A stretch of DNA of 45,277 nt from positions 100,618-145,894 of the forward strand of contig NW_019091638.1 in NCBI RefSeq assembly GCF_001949145.1, in the 5' to 3' direction. The stretch comes from Acanthaster planci (taxonomy: Eukaryota > Echinodermata > Asteroidea > Valvatida > Acanthasteridae). Both the position numbers and the translations under genes were made by a program. Of this stretch, positions 27,448-38,130 are shown piece by piece (position 1 is the first letter of the stretch; each line of letters opens with the position of its first letter). The notes beneath the pieces were generated by a model. The model ran no database searches and was not told where the DNA came from. It saw only the letters and a list, made by a program, of their open reading frames with translations.

Positions 27448-29365
27448 TCATAAGCATTTCTTGCATACAATGTTGCGATTTCGGCCTGCCATTACGAACG
27501 ACCACGCAACAATTCTACCGTACCTCACTGGATAAACAAACGTTTGAGGAAGTTCACCGTTTGTACATTCGCTCACTGTTGCACCAATGCTGTAACAAGC
27601 AACGACCTGGAACTCATATGTGGTAGAAGAATCTGAGTTCTCGATGGTAACTCTAGTTTTGTCAGCAGGTATACTGTCAATAGTGGTAATATCTTCTGGC
27701 TCCATGCCTGATTCACTTGTTGACGTAGTTTCCCAGTACCGCACTTGATAGTGCAGCACCTTCAAGAAGTGTTCTTTCGGAGGCTGCCAAACAAGAGTCT
27801 TACCCTTTACAATTGGTTTTCCTGGTTTTTCTGGTGGCTCGAAACTCTTCGTCTTTAAAGTGCCCCCCTCATACAACATAATCGAGCCTGCTACTCCTTC
27901 GTAAGCGAAACCCGCGACTGCGAAAGTAGTATTACTGTTACCAAAATCCTTGCTGTCACGGCAAAAAACCGAAAACTTTCGGACTGTCGATATCATGTCC
28001 TCAAATCTCTCTGAAGGATTACTCAAGTTAGCAACTGAAGGCCCAAGAGATTCCAGATACCCAGACAAGACCTCAATGTATTCTTCCTTCTCGGCAATGG
28101 GGAGAATCAAGCAAACTACGTTCTTCATTTGAGAATTCATGAGTAATCCCATAAACTGTGCCTCTGATCTGAGAATTTTAACACCATCAAGGTTTTTGAC
28201 CACTTCAATGGTAGTATCTACCTCTGCCTCTTTCACACCCACGAACCAGTCATTCAGCTGTTCCAGAGCGAAGGGGGAATTTTCAGAGTGAGAGAGAAAA
28301 TTGGATAACTCTAGCTCTCCACAATCACCTTTTCGGACTGCCAGCAGAAGATCTCTAAATTGTAATTGGCAAGTTCGTTTGTACCTCGTTATCAGCTCTT
28401 TAAATAACCCGAACTTTTCTTTGATCTGAGGAATTTCATCACAGACACTCAAATCGATCAAGTCATCGCATTTAACCTCCAAGTCCCCTAGCCCCTCTAT
28501 GATTCCTTGAAATCGACTGATCAAGTCTTCCGTGATTTGGTAGGCCAACGTACATGCTCTGGAATCTAACTTTTGTAAAGGGTAAAGCCAAACCCGCATT
28601 GGAACTGCCTTTTCGCCATTCTCACCGAGCCTAGAAGGTAATTCCCTGTAAGTTTGCATTGCTTGTTGAAGCGTTGTCGGGATTGTATCTAACTTAATAT
28701 CACCGTGAAACATAATACGCATGTTTTCCTCAGACGTCTGGTTATTATCATTCATCTTGGCATGAATTTCTGCGGATACTAATTGCTCTACCGTTGCTTG
28801 CATCTGCATCTGCGACTTCGCTGAACTCTCCTCACTCTCATGATCCTTTTCGAATACCATAAATGCGTGGGCCCCATATAAGACACCTGTTACAACATGA
28901 GTCGCCACCCCCGTGTCAAATACTTCAGGATGCTGAATCCCCTGCCTGGCTAGATGATCCATTGACAGCTGTTCAAACTTCGTGGTGGCTTTGTAGTGCA
29001 TAGTCACACGAGCCTTTTTATTGGAGGATTTCCTGTTGTAGAGAAACCCGGCTGAGCCTTCCACCCNNNNNNNNNNNNNNNNNNNNNNNNNNNNNNNNNN
29101 NNNTAACGTCGACGAGCCCGCTCAAAAAACTAGCTTTCAACGACGCTCCAATGTCTAGAGAGGACTCCTTGTCTTCCAATCTATCCTTTTCTGTGATTTT
29201 GGTGAAGTTACTGGGCTGAGCATACTCTGTAATGTTATTTTCCAGAACGTCTGGGTCCCAGAGTGTTAACCCAGGAACCAGGCTCTCTTTCCGACAATCA
29301 TAAAGCATGCCCAGCTGTATGGGACGCCCTAAGGCAGCCCGCTTTAACATGTTGATCTCCTCCAT
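27448..29365 (-). CDS. Stonustoxin/neoverrucotoxin (SNTX)-family protein with FN3 domain
   Basis: Recognised from the family opening: ALGRPIQLGMLYDCRKE and LVPGLTLWD near the N-terminus, then a TTKFEQL segment past the gap. The SNTX family is related to MACPF/CDC pore formers, and fish venom subunits are cytolytic; most relatives have no known venom role, so activity here is unknown. Order: SNTX N-terminal MACPF-like region (29365 to about 28600, interrupted by N), helical FAT-like region (to about 28200), thioredoxin-like region with VVCLILPIAEKEEYIEVLSG (to about 27850), and a fibronectin III domain (27840 to about 27563, VWQPP...YQVRYWE...TTYEFQVVACYSIGA). The fish toxins end in PRY-SPRY instead. 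The frame stops at 27448, but GT donors near 27528-27522 could splice to further exons. An acceptor-like TTTTTCTCGCACAG about 55 bases upstream of the Met suggests a 5' intron. No stop codon interrupts either half. Confidence 0.85.
29067..29103. other. Assembly gap (37 N) inside the SNTX-like gene
   Basis: The open frame left of the gap and that right of it are out of register by one base if the gap is truly 37. A real length divisible by three would restore one frame. The N count is therefore an estimate, not evidence of a pseudogene. Confidence 0.95.
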
Positions 29366-29980
29366 GAAGCCTAAAACAATCCTGCCTTGGCATTGAATGC
29401 TCTGGTATAGCTGTAACTGCCACCTGTGCGAGAAAAATACTTTTCGTTACTATTGAATTTTACACAAAATGTGAAAGCGATAAAGCTATTGTACACGCGT
29501 GTGTTCTGATTAATCAGTTCCGAATTATATTCGGGGGGTCGACTTTTTTTTCTTTTCTGTTTCGCTTTTCCGATTCAGGCTAAGTGAAAAGAGAAAAAGC
29601 TGGGGTACATTCCTATAATGTCCTATAACGTTGACGATGAGCTTGGCCGAACGATTCGCTTTCGGTTCTGAAACAATGAGTGTGACTGCATTAGACTAAC
29701 TAGACAGATGAAAAAACAAAATGAGAGTACCGTTTTTGTTTTAAAAAGTGTATCGTGAAGATTTGAGATTGAGCCCAGTCGTATCACGTTCGACCTCTCA
29801 AAATTTAAGTTTGGTCACAACCTACATGCGAATGGTGTTGACTGGTACACCCAACAGTTGCTGTTTTCTCAGCACGAGATAAGGGGCGTCAATGGGAGGG
29901 GGTTATATCCCCTACTGTTTTAGGGAGGGGGATAGGCTATTGAATATTCCACCACCACCACTTTTTATCTTGCCTGGAGG

Positions 29981-30030
29981 GTCACGTGCTGGAGGAAAGA
30001 TATAAAACGCGCGTCAAACGTGACGACCAC
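29981..30030 (+). promoter_or_regulatory. Possible TATA promoter upstream of, and divergent from, the SNTX-like gene
   Basis: GTCACGTGCTGGAGGAAAGA is followed directly by TATAAAA at 30002-30008 on the plus strand. The 20-mer recurs with one change at 30103-30122. No plus-strand gene is recognised downstream, so the role is uncertain. Confidence 0.3.
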
Positions 30031-30489
30031 AGGACGCAACCAAAACTGAAAGCGGCACTATCACTCAAGAGTATGTGAGCCGCGCATTCTTAACGCTCAC
30101 TTGTCATGTGCTGGAGGAAAGATAGTGTGACAAAAATGCGCTTTTCTTTATTCTTCCCAAGTTGATAGGAATCATTTCTCTGCGTTTGACAGGAAGGAAG
30201 TGGAACTTGTGTAATTTCAGTGATTTTTCAGTAGACGAGTCAAACATTAGCTGCACAAACTTACCAAGAATGCCAACTGTTCACAGAATGATTCCATCAG
30301 AATGTGCAAAAGCCGACCAATTTATCACCATGCTATTCAATGTGTTGTTTTCTTTAAATTGATATCCAACTTGTAAAGCGTACATATACATGTACGTGGC
30401 GAAACGTTATACGTGCTACATGCACAGTGTCATTGAATTTGCCCATAAATGGTGCCTGACATTTTACGCACAAGTAAGTTAACGGTGTG

Positions 30490-30545
30490 GATATAATGCA
30501 TGTACATATACATGCACATTGTACGTATACATGTACACGTACTCA
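30490..30545. repeat. TACATGTA/ACATATACATG cluster
   Basis: Several overlapping TGTACATATACATG and TACATGTACACGTA strings in 55 bases. Confidence 0.75.
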
Positions 30546-30596
30546 TTGCTTTCGTTGTCGTACGTGCGACGCGCACTTTTGGCCTATCACCATACG

Positions 30597-30638
30597 CGGG
30601 CAGTTTTCTGTGGAACGCCAAAGGGGCATTAAATGCGA
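30597..30638 (-). repeat. Dispersed motif, inverse copy (partner at 34643)
   Basis: Its reverse complement matches 34643-34682 at about 33 of 40 positions, with the shared core CTTTGGCGTTCCA. Family not recognised. Confidence 0.65.
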
Positions 30639-30870
30639 TTACCGAATCGGAGATGCACTTTAGCAATCGGTGTGAATATTCACGATCGGTGATCACCCGT
30701 CAGCTACCGATGCGTATGCACTAGCGGTGATGAATGTTCAATAGTTGATGCATTTCCGAAAGTGGTGATGGGTTTTTGCGATCGGTGATGGACTTTCACT
30801 ACCGATTAATTGTAATCGGCGACGAGTATTTGTGATTTGTGAAGGGCTGTCGTCACTGGTGCATTTTCGT
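30630..30870. repeat. Degenerate ~21-bp minisatellite
   Basis: Recurring units of the form GATCGGTGATG plus about ten bases, for example at 30681, 30779 and 30724 (as GCGGTGATGAATG), with decayed units between. About ten units. Confidence 0.65.
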
Positions 30871-31439
30871 GTTTTTGGGATACACTTCTTCTTTATTGAA
30901 GGACTTTCTCCGGAAATCAAAATAGTATAACAAGGGGATAACCAGGAAAAAGTATGTGTGTAGAGTAAGATTGCTTTAATGTTGATTTGAGTCCATCCAA
31001 ACAAGTATAATCAACATAACTCATATTAATTAAGCACATGATTAAACGTGTACGTGTTTATGCAGAACCCTTTGCACTGATTGACCAGTATGTGGTTTCC
31101 AAAAATAAAATCTCCTTCTACGGACCTGACCTGGGTGACTCTGGTCACTTGACCCAAACACCTGTAAAAGACAAATTCCATTTTTAAAGTCAGTTCTGCA
31201 TGGTAGGTTTTCTATCCTTGTACATGTACACAGAAATGCTACACGAAATAGTCCCATGGTCATTCGCCACGTCAGCTACAGCTTCAGAGTAGGACAAGCT
31301 AGGGTATTGCAGTTTTGTTCTTGGATAAGCCAAATGTCGTAATGCTATTGTTAGTAGTATTATATATTTCTGGTAATGACACCAAGGATTCCTCAAAATC
31401 ACCCGAGGCACTGTAGCTCGTGTAAGTCTGAAGAAACCT

Positions 31440-31641
31440 GTAGAGAGGAGACAATGAGAAGCAGTTACAGTTTTAGAGGTGAGAGGAAAACCCCAAAAGA
31501 ATATTCTGGGTAAATCCCACGGAATCAGGTGAGGACTGAATACCCAATCCACATGTGGACCGCACCGGACCGGCCGGGATTCGAACCCGGGCCGCAGAGG
31601 TGGCAGGCGAGGAAAAGAACCACTACGCCAACCTTTCATCC
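31440..31641 (-). mobile_element. tRNA-derived SINE, copy 2
   Basis: Minus-strand head GGTTGGCGTAGTGGTTCTTT, B box GGTTCGAATCC (about 31577-31588, with flanking CCGGG symmetry), CCACATGTGGATTGG, and GGTTTTCCTCTCACCTCTAA. Better preserved in the tRNA-like part than the copy at 17.5 kb. Confidence 0.87.
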
Positions 31642-32410
31642 CCTTTCAGTCATTATAGTCGGATGTCTTGGAGACTAATCTATACGGTGACACAAGTACT
31701 CACAAGTTGATTGAAAATAAGGATTTAGGTTTAACAACGAGAGTCGGTTTTTTGACAAGTAATGAGTTTGCCATACGCACAACTATTGCTTATTAAGTTA
31801 AGTTTAGATAGGTTTAGTGTTTAAGTGTTAATTTTGTTCTTAGATTGAACCATCATCGATGATGATGGTGAAATATATGCGTCCAATGCGTTTAGGTTCC
31901 GTTTACAGCTATTATGTTTAACTACCTCAATATCAGGTGTATCCTTGTCTTTCAGAAATTAAGCAACAGCAACCGAAGAACAAAGAAAAACACACACACA
32001 AAACCTGAATTTTGCGGAACCCTTGGGTCACACCCCTGGGGTGCGCCATGCATGTATGTTGCATTTTGACTCGGACCACTGTGAGGAAATCTATTCTCAT
32101 ATCCTTCAGGCAGTCACGTGTGCTCTGCACCACTGGCACGTGGTATGCTTTTCTGTATCTGTAGAGAAGCATTATTTGCCTATGTTTTAATTTCTACATT
32201 GCAATTTGTATAATGTACTCGCCATTAGAAATAGAAATACATGTAATTTACTCTTAGCTTAGACTACATGTGTACAGTTTTGTGCAAGATCCGTGAATGA
32301 CCTTGGTTGTTTTCGTATTAACCCTTTCCAGACCAGATGGCAGTCGCCATAGCAACCACTCCAACTCCAGACCTAATGTGGAAGGGCTGCGTAGCACCAC
32401 GATCAGAATA

Positions 32411-32519
32411 GCGACATGAATACAATATCAAATCAGTGCTCTTAAATATGTGATTGCCAAAACACATATTAGTCCTCACATATTTCAGAGCACTAATCTG
32501 ATATTACATTCGTGTCAAT
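32411..32519 (-). repeat. 109-base imperfect hairpin (pre-miRNA-like or small MITE)
   Basis: Arms 32411-32453 and 32476-32519 are reverse complements over about 41 positions with six differences. Four of these would be G-U pairs in a minus-strand RNA, but A-C mismatches in a plus-strand RNA. Loop about 22 bases, containing a second CACATATT that allows a slipped alternative stem. Direct repeats TCCAGACCTAAT.TG lie at 32366-32380 and 32521-32535. Transcription is unknown. Confidence 0.6.
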
Positions 32520-32659
32520 ATCCAGACCTAATTTGTTCCCCTTGGGTCCCACAACCGCTCTTACGAGCGCGCTGCCTGAGCACTGATTGACCACATAGTT
32601 TTATCTTCATTTCCACCATATCTGTTTCTTTTGTTTCAGTAAACCTCAAGGCCTGTAGG

Positions 32660-32740
32660 CCTGTAGACCTACATGTACATGTACTCGACATGTGCAGTAC
32701 ATGTACATTATCCATGTACATGTACAGTACATGTGTATGT
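32660..32740. repeat. TACATGTA palindrome cluster
   Basis: Five or more copies of ACATGTACA/TGTACATGT within 80 bases, preceded by GCCTGTAGGCCTGTAGACCT. Another shorter cluster is at 32908-32926. Confidence 0.85.
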
Positions 32741-32939
32741 ACAATGTATCCTTTTACACCATTACACGGTTGGAAACCCAGATTTTAGGAACACCCCCAA
32801 CGTACAAAACTCTGTCAACTTGCCTCTGTGAATTCCATACCTCCATCACTGTAAGTGTTTCTCTCATCCCGTAGGCCTACATCAGTCGATTTGTATTACG
32901 TTTCACATACATGTACATATACATGTATTTCAGTACCTC

Positions 32940-34400
32940 GTCTTTTATCAATCAAAATTTCAAAGACCCTATTCAGTTTGGGAAATGTGAATTCTTCTTT
33001 GGTGTTCCCCATAATAAATTTTTGACTTTTTTTATTTTTGACGTTTTCTTTGTACTAAGTTCTATTTATATATAGATGTAAATTCCGCACTCAACTTCCT
33101 TTTGGGGGTTAAGATTATTTTTATATAATCAGTATGATGTAGAATATTGCTATAAAAAATCAAACCCTTATAGTCTTCATTAAAAAAATGGAAATTTCCA
33201 TTCTAATTCTGTAGACCCTATGCAATCCTTTCACATGTTCATGTGACCATTTTTCCACATCTCTTCATGGCCCCCCTTTTTTTTCCCAATTTCCTTGATT
33301 TTGTATGATTCGTGCTTTACTTTCTAATGAATGTTCGTTCTGTGTTTTTCTGAGCAATAAAACAGAGAAAGAAATATCAAAATTCTAAATATCAAAGGAA
33401 GCGTTATTGTACAACGGGACTGAATTTGATTCCTTTGTGACTGCCTAACGCGAGTCTGTAGCTGAAGTAGGCTATAATATCACCCTTATATTTTGTCGTC
33501 GTTTTCACAAAGTGACAAAAACTCTGTTTCTGGTGAAACTTATATTTAGAGATATTCCGGTTCAAAGTTTTGCGTTTTTTTAAATCACGGTTTTGAGGTC
33601 TTTTTGTAAGCGAATGGTTATATCTGTGAGATGGCTAGGGAAACGAACTTACGGTTTTCACGAAGTAAAATGAAGATACTCTCCGCTTCGTGAAAATACG
33701 AATGCGTTCCACTTCGTGGAAACATATTATTGTGGACAATCCCCTTGTCGTTACTTATAAACCCCTTCTAATTAAAAAAGTAATTTGATCAAGGTTTGAA
33801 AATTGGTTAAATGTTCCTCATCCAAAGTACATTAAAAATATGCCCAAATCCGAAATTTGACAAAACACCGACGATTTGTTTGTTGATAATCCCTGTGTGG
33901 TTTCCTGAGGAATACGAGACCCTCGTGAGACATATTATTAAGAGGCCATGTTGTTCAAGAATAGGGAAATAACCAGATAAGAGTCTAGAGGCAACAGGCG
34001 TCTGGATTCTTTTCAAGATTTTGCAATGCTATGTAAAACATTTTAAAAAATCATCATGCATTCCACTCACTGACAGTCGTTTTTAACATGTCATTGCTCA
34101 TATATTCTTATGCAGTTAATTATTTTTGTTAATTTGCATTTTAATAAACTTTCAAAAAATATATTATGTTTACTGGTGGAAAAGTGTAACAACATAAAAA
34201 TGATTTGCATAGACATCATCGGTTGAAACGCGTTGTGACTTTACAGACAGCCTAGTAAACATAAGTACGTGACTTGAAACAAGTCAGTCACGTAGCGCTT
34301 AGCCTTTGCTTACACACGGAGTACATGACATCCAGGCACTACAGATCATTATTCACTTCAACAAAAAAGCCTAGTAAACTTGTATGAATTGGACAGAAGT
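32940..34400. other. AT-rich intergenic, no gene recognised
   Basis: Low-complexity AT-rich DNA. A small inverted pair TTTTCACGAAG/CTTCGTGAAAA at about 33656-33698 is the only structure seen. Confidence 0.5.
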
Positions 34401-34642
34401 TAATTAGTTAGTTAGTCAACATGAAATAAATATATTCCGTCTATTAATTTTTTTGTTGAAATTTTTCAAGATATGTGAACTTTTCAGATTTTATTTCAAG
34501 CTTTCAAGATTGTTCTCGATTTTTCAAGATCTTGAAAAATTTGTCACGCAGTGCCAATGCTGGCAACAGGCACTTCAACCACGTTGGCAACGGCGTGGGT
34601 AGCAAACGCATGTACATATACAGTACATGTGTATACGCGCAG

Positions 34643-34683
34643 TGCATTAAATGCCTCTTTGGCGTTCCATAGTTTTCTGCCCT
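34643..34683 (+). repeat. Dispersed motif, plus copy (partner at 30597)
   Basis: TGCATTAAATGCCTCTTTGG followed by CGTTCCATAGTTTTCTGCCC. It abuts the left arm of the fold-back element at 34.7 kb. Confidence 0.65.
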
Positions 34684-34705
34684 GCCAAAAATCTATAAAA
34701 GGCAA

Positions 34706-34886
34706 GCCAGTGTGGCGGCCTCAGCCGTCTCCCGGTCTCAGCGCCCCCCCCCAAAAAAAAAAATAACCGGACATTTAACGGACGACTTTCCCTTTATGCG
34801 CAGAGATGACACGACGTATTTTTACCATATTTGGTAAGAGGGACCGCTGAGACCAGGAGACAGCCAGCTAAGATCGCCACACCGGC
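34706..34886. mobile_element. Fold-back (MITE-like) element 3
   Basis: Left arm 34706-34743 starts GCCAGTGTGGCG and ends CCCGGTCTCAGCG; right arm 34845-34886 is its diverged reverse complement (a 4-base gap and several mismatches). The spacer begins with a run of C then A (34744-34763). No coding capacity. Confidence 0.65.
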
Positions 34887-35059
34887 ATCACATTCGAGTG
34901 CTCTGTTCGCCGGAAGAAGCGAGCCGGCACCAGAAAGAAGCAGGGATGACGAACTAAAAAGAAGAGTTGTGATGATAGGAAAACAGACGAAGCAGTAGTG
35001 AGCCAAGCAGGGACACGAAGGGACACAGCCTAAAGATGTCCGTGCAGCGAACATGGCGA

Positions 35060-37390
35060 CGTACAGACAAGAGACTGGCTACCAGACTTAATTGCCACCT
35101 TTGCAGCTGCAGCAATAACCTTGAGGCTTGGAATAACCGAAGAGACGTATGCAGGCTGCATTCACTTCACGGATTGTACCTTGAAGACCTCTTGTGTAAA
35201 TAAATTGCCAAGAGTCTATCAAATGATTATATTTCATAGCTTCTGGTGGAAAAGATCACCGGAAAAAAATCAAAGAAAATGGAAAATGTCAATTTTTCGA
35301 CAAAGTAAATTATGAAAAAATATTGTTTTTTTCACTTAGCTTTTTGTCTATTCTTTTTCCATTTTGCCGAGTTTACATTCAAATAACTTTGATGCCACAT
35401 GAAAGACTAGAATCTCTTATGCACAAAAAAGGTTATTACTTCTAGGAAGGAAACCGCTTTATAAATTCACCTCGTTTTTCATTGGCACCCATTTTCGCCA
35501 TTTTCCGTATTTTTCACCTTACCTAGTGCCCTATTTTTACTCTTTTGTCGAGTTCCCCTAGGATAATTGGTGATACTGTTTGGAAGACTGATAATTTTTG
35601 TACCTATCAGTTAATTTTTTTCAGTGTTTTTTATTGTTTTGTACTTGTTCCATCGATCCATCGTGCCTGACTCCCATTTTAGCAGTAGAACTAGAATGTA
35701 TTCGTTTTTGCAGCTGCGCTGAACTCCACTTGAAAGAAGAAATAATATCCTTTCATTTTTAAAGACTGACATCGGTAAAGTGACGTGTATATGAAATAAT
35801 ACCATTTTTTGTTGCATAATTAAATTGACAAAATAGACTTTTGTTAGGGTAGATTGCTTTTCTTGATAACTTAGTTACTCTAGGCGTATTAACTTTACTC
35901 GTTAACGGCCTGACGTCAGGTCTCTAGCCTATGTAATATTTCTGTCTGTCCCTGCACGGTATCCCACAGAACTGAATGTAAATAATAAATTATTTACAAT
36001 GTTGATTTCTTAATTTTTTGATAAGAGACGAACTGATTCAACATTATTTTGAGGGCGGGTAAACCTATAATGAAATCTGCTGTATACTCCAAATTAAACA
36101 TGACTTGAGTTGCAGGTAGGCTCACACAAGTCTTCTAAACAGTAACGTTACTAGTTAGCCCCATAAATCAATAATGCTGATATGGTGGACAACCTGTTCT
36201 CATTGGTCTATCCACCCTGGCATACACACCCACAAAAACCAACACGTCATATTTTCTGAAACTTAAACCAAGTGGTATGCAAATTAGAATTAGACTGTGG
36301 ATAAGTTGGCCTGAACATTTTTGCTGAAAATGTTTTTCACCAAAAAACACTTGGTTGAATTCTCAGAAAGGTGACATTTTTCTTGTCAAGGGGCAGGGAT
36401 AGTCTAGCATTGCTGGCATTAATTATGGGACTAGTATATGCTTTGCAGGTGGGATTTGTATTTGCCTTATTGGAAAAGATCCTTAGAAGTGAATGGAATC
36501 ATCACAATGTCATTTGTTAAACCCCGGCTTTTGCATGTCCTATGCAACCCATTTGACGGGCGATGCATGCTTGGAAATGGTAAATGGCAGAATTGGGACA
36601 CAACAAAAAGCAAAATGCGACGGACGACGGGCGACGGCAGATATGGAATTCCATACCTACCCGACCGGGAATACCGAACACCAACGGTACCATCCGAACA
36701 TGCAGAGTGTAGACGGGACGACTTCGGAATATTTCGGCTATTTCCGGAAAACTGGAGGAATTACTCCAGTCCTGGTCACGTGACATTGGGTGATACCGGA
36801 CCGTAGATTCGTAGGGTTGTCAGAATCAACGGGTCTGGTATTCAGACTATTCGGCTGCGTACCACCTGATGCCATTGTACTTAAAATAAGCCACGGCCCG
36901 CTACCCAAACCTTGTTTCGTAAAGTTCTTGAAAACAAAAAAAGTTCCTGGCGAAAAACAATAAGAACTACCCACAAAATATAAATAGCTGCTGTGAAAGA
37001 TAAAACAGCGGTGGCAGTAACGCGGGCTTTCGTGTAAAATATTTACCCGAGAAGTGTTTTATAATTCACACAGTTCTGAATATCAGGGGTAAAATACAAA
37101 CTGAAAACAACCCATTGCGACTAGTACGTGCTCAGTTATGGGTGAAACGTATCTATGGAAGTTCAAACTTACTCGTTTTCATTTTGACCCATTTCATGTG
37201 AAAGACTAGTTCTGAGCTAGGACGTATAGCCATTGGCAAAAAAATGCTTCATTCACATGCGGCGCATGGCACAGCTGCGAGTCTCGTGCCAACCGGCCGC
37301 ACTGCTGGTTAACTAATAGCACGGACGAAGGACCTAAAATAAACTGCCCGGGCTGTGAAATCTATGGGCGGTCATCGGAGCCAAAAAGAC
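35060..37390. other. Intergenic, no gene recognised
   Basis: No convincing exon. Around 36600-36730 the sequence is rich in CGACGG/ACCGG-type strings and open in several frames at once, which fits compositional bias more than coding. Confidence 0.45.
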
Positions 37391-37830
37391 AACATGAAAA
37401 ATAAGACAAAGTTATATTTTAAACATTAACAAAATAAAATAAAGAAAAAATTTAAGTACAATTAAGAACAATGAATAAAAAGTTTTCAAAATTGCAAATG
37501 AAAGAACGAAAAACCAAATGAAATTATTCAAAAGATAATTAAATAAAATGGGGGAAAAATAACTAAAATAGAAAACGAAGAATTGAAAACAGGAAATATA
37601 AGAATCAGCCAGAAAATATAAATCTGAAAAATCAAGATAAATGTAAAAATAAAAGTAGAAAAAGAAGTAAAAAAGACAAGGAAAAACTGTTAATAAAAAC
37701 AAAGGGGAAATATACTACAAAAATGACAATACAAACTGCTATTATTGTTTGTAAAGAAGTAAAACAGAAATCTCGAAAACAAAATTGCAAGTGGCAAAAC
37801 AAAAATGTTTCTCGCAAAACAAAAATGTAT
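37390..37830. repeat. A-rich low-complexity tract
   Basis: Strongly A-rich on the plus strand with almost no T runs, giving an artefactual Phe/Leu/Tyr-rich open frame on the minus strand. Confidence 0.85.
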
Positions 37831-37899
37831 CTCACAACACTATTGTAGTTTCGTAAACGAACTGATCTACTACGAACGTTGGGGGCTTGCTTAGTGCTT

Positions 37900-38130
37900 T
37901 GGCCTCATAGACATAAATAACCCATAGACCGACAACAGCGGGCACCAGAGTGTAATTTCACTGACGACGCCATTTTGAAAAAAAACCATGGGCATTGGAC
38001 ATGCGCAATACAAACACAACCGCCATGATTTGGCTTCACATGACGTATCTCGCAAATGGAACTTGACTGTCGCCGACGTCATGATCTGAACGAGACCGTC
38101 CAGTCAAATTGTCAAAGAAGACCCACCACA
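37900..38130 (+). promoter_or_regulatory. Possible TATA-less promoter with short non-coding exon
   Basis: YY1-like GACGCCATTTTG at about 37967, a CATGCGCAA NRF-1 half-site near 38000, and CRE-like TGACGTA/GACGTCA strings. A plausible splice donor CCACAG|GTAATT follows near 38130. No coding exon can be tied to it. Confidence 0.25.

Noticed and set aside
29018-29365. Separate 115-codon gene next to the SNTX-like gene
   Set aside because: It is the same gene's 5' half; the apparent frame change comes from the estimated N-run length.
31190-31639. 149-codon open frame on the minus strand
   Set aside because: Starts inside the tRNA-derived SINE and follows its body; composition-driven.
34794-35054. 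Minus-strand frame with a hydrophobic stretch resembling a signal sequence
   Set aside because: Part of it is the right arm of a fold-back element and the rest has no splice or family support.
36438-36806. Overlapping 122- and 96-codon plus-strand frames
   Set aside because: Open in several frames on both strands at once, no recognisable domain, no splice sites; likely compositional.
37412-37702. Phe/Tyr/Leu-rich frame that looks like a membrane protein
   Set aside because: Reverse translation of an A-rich low-complexity tract; no real transmembrane pattern or start context.
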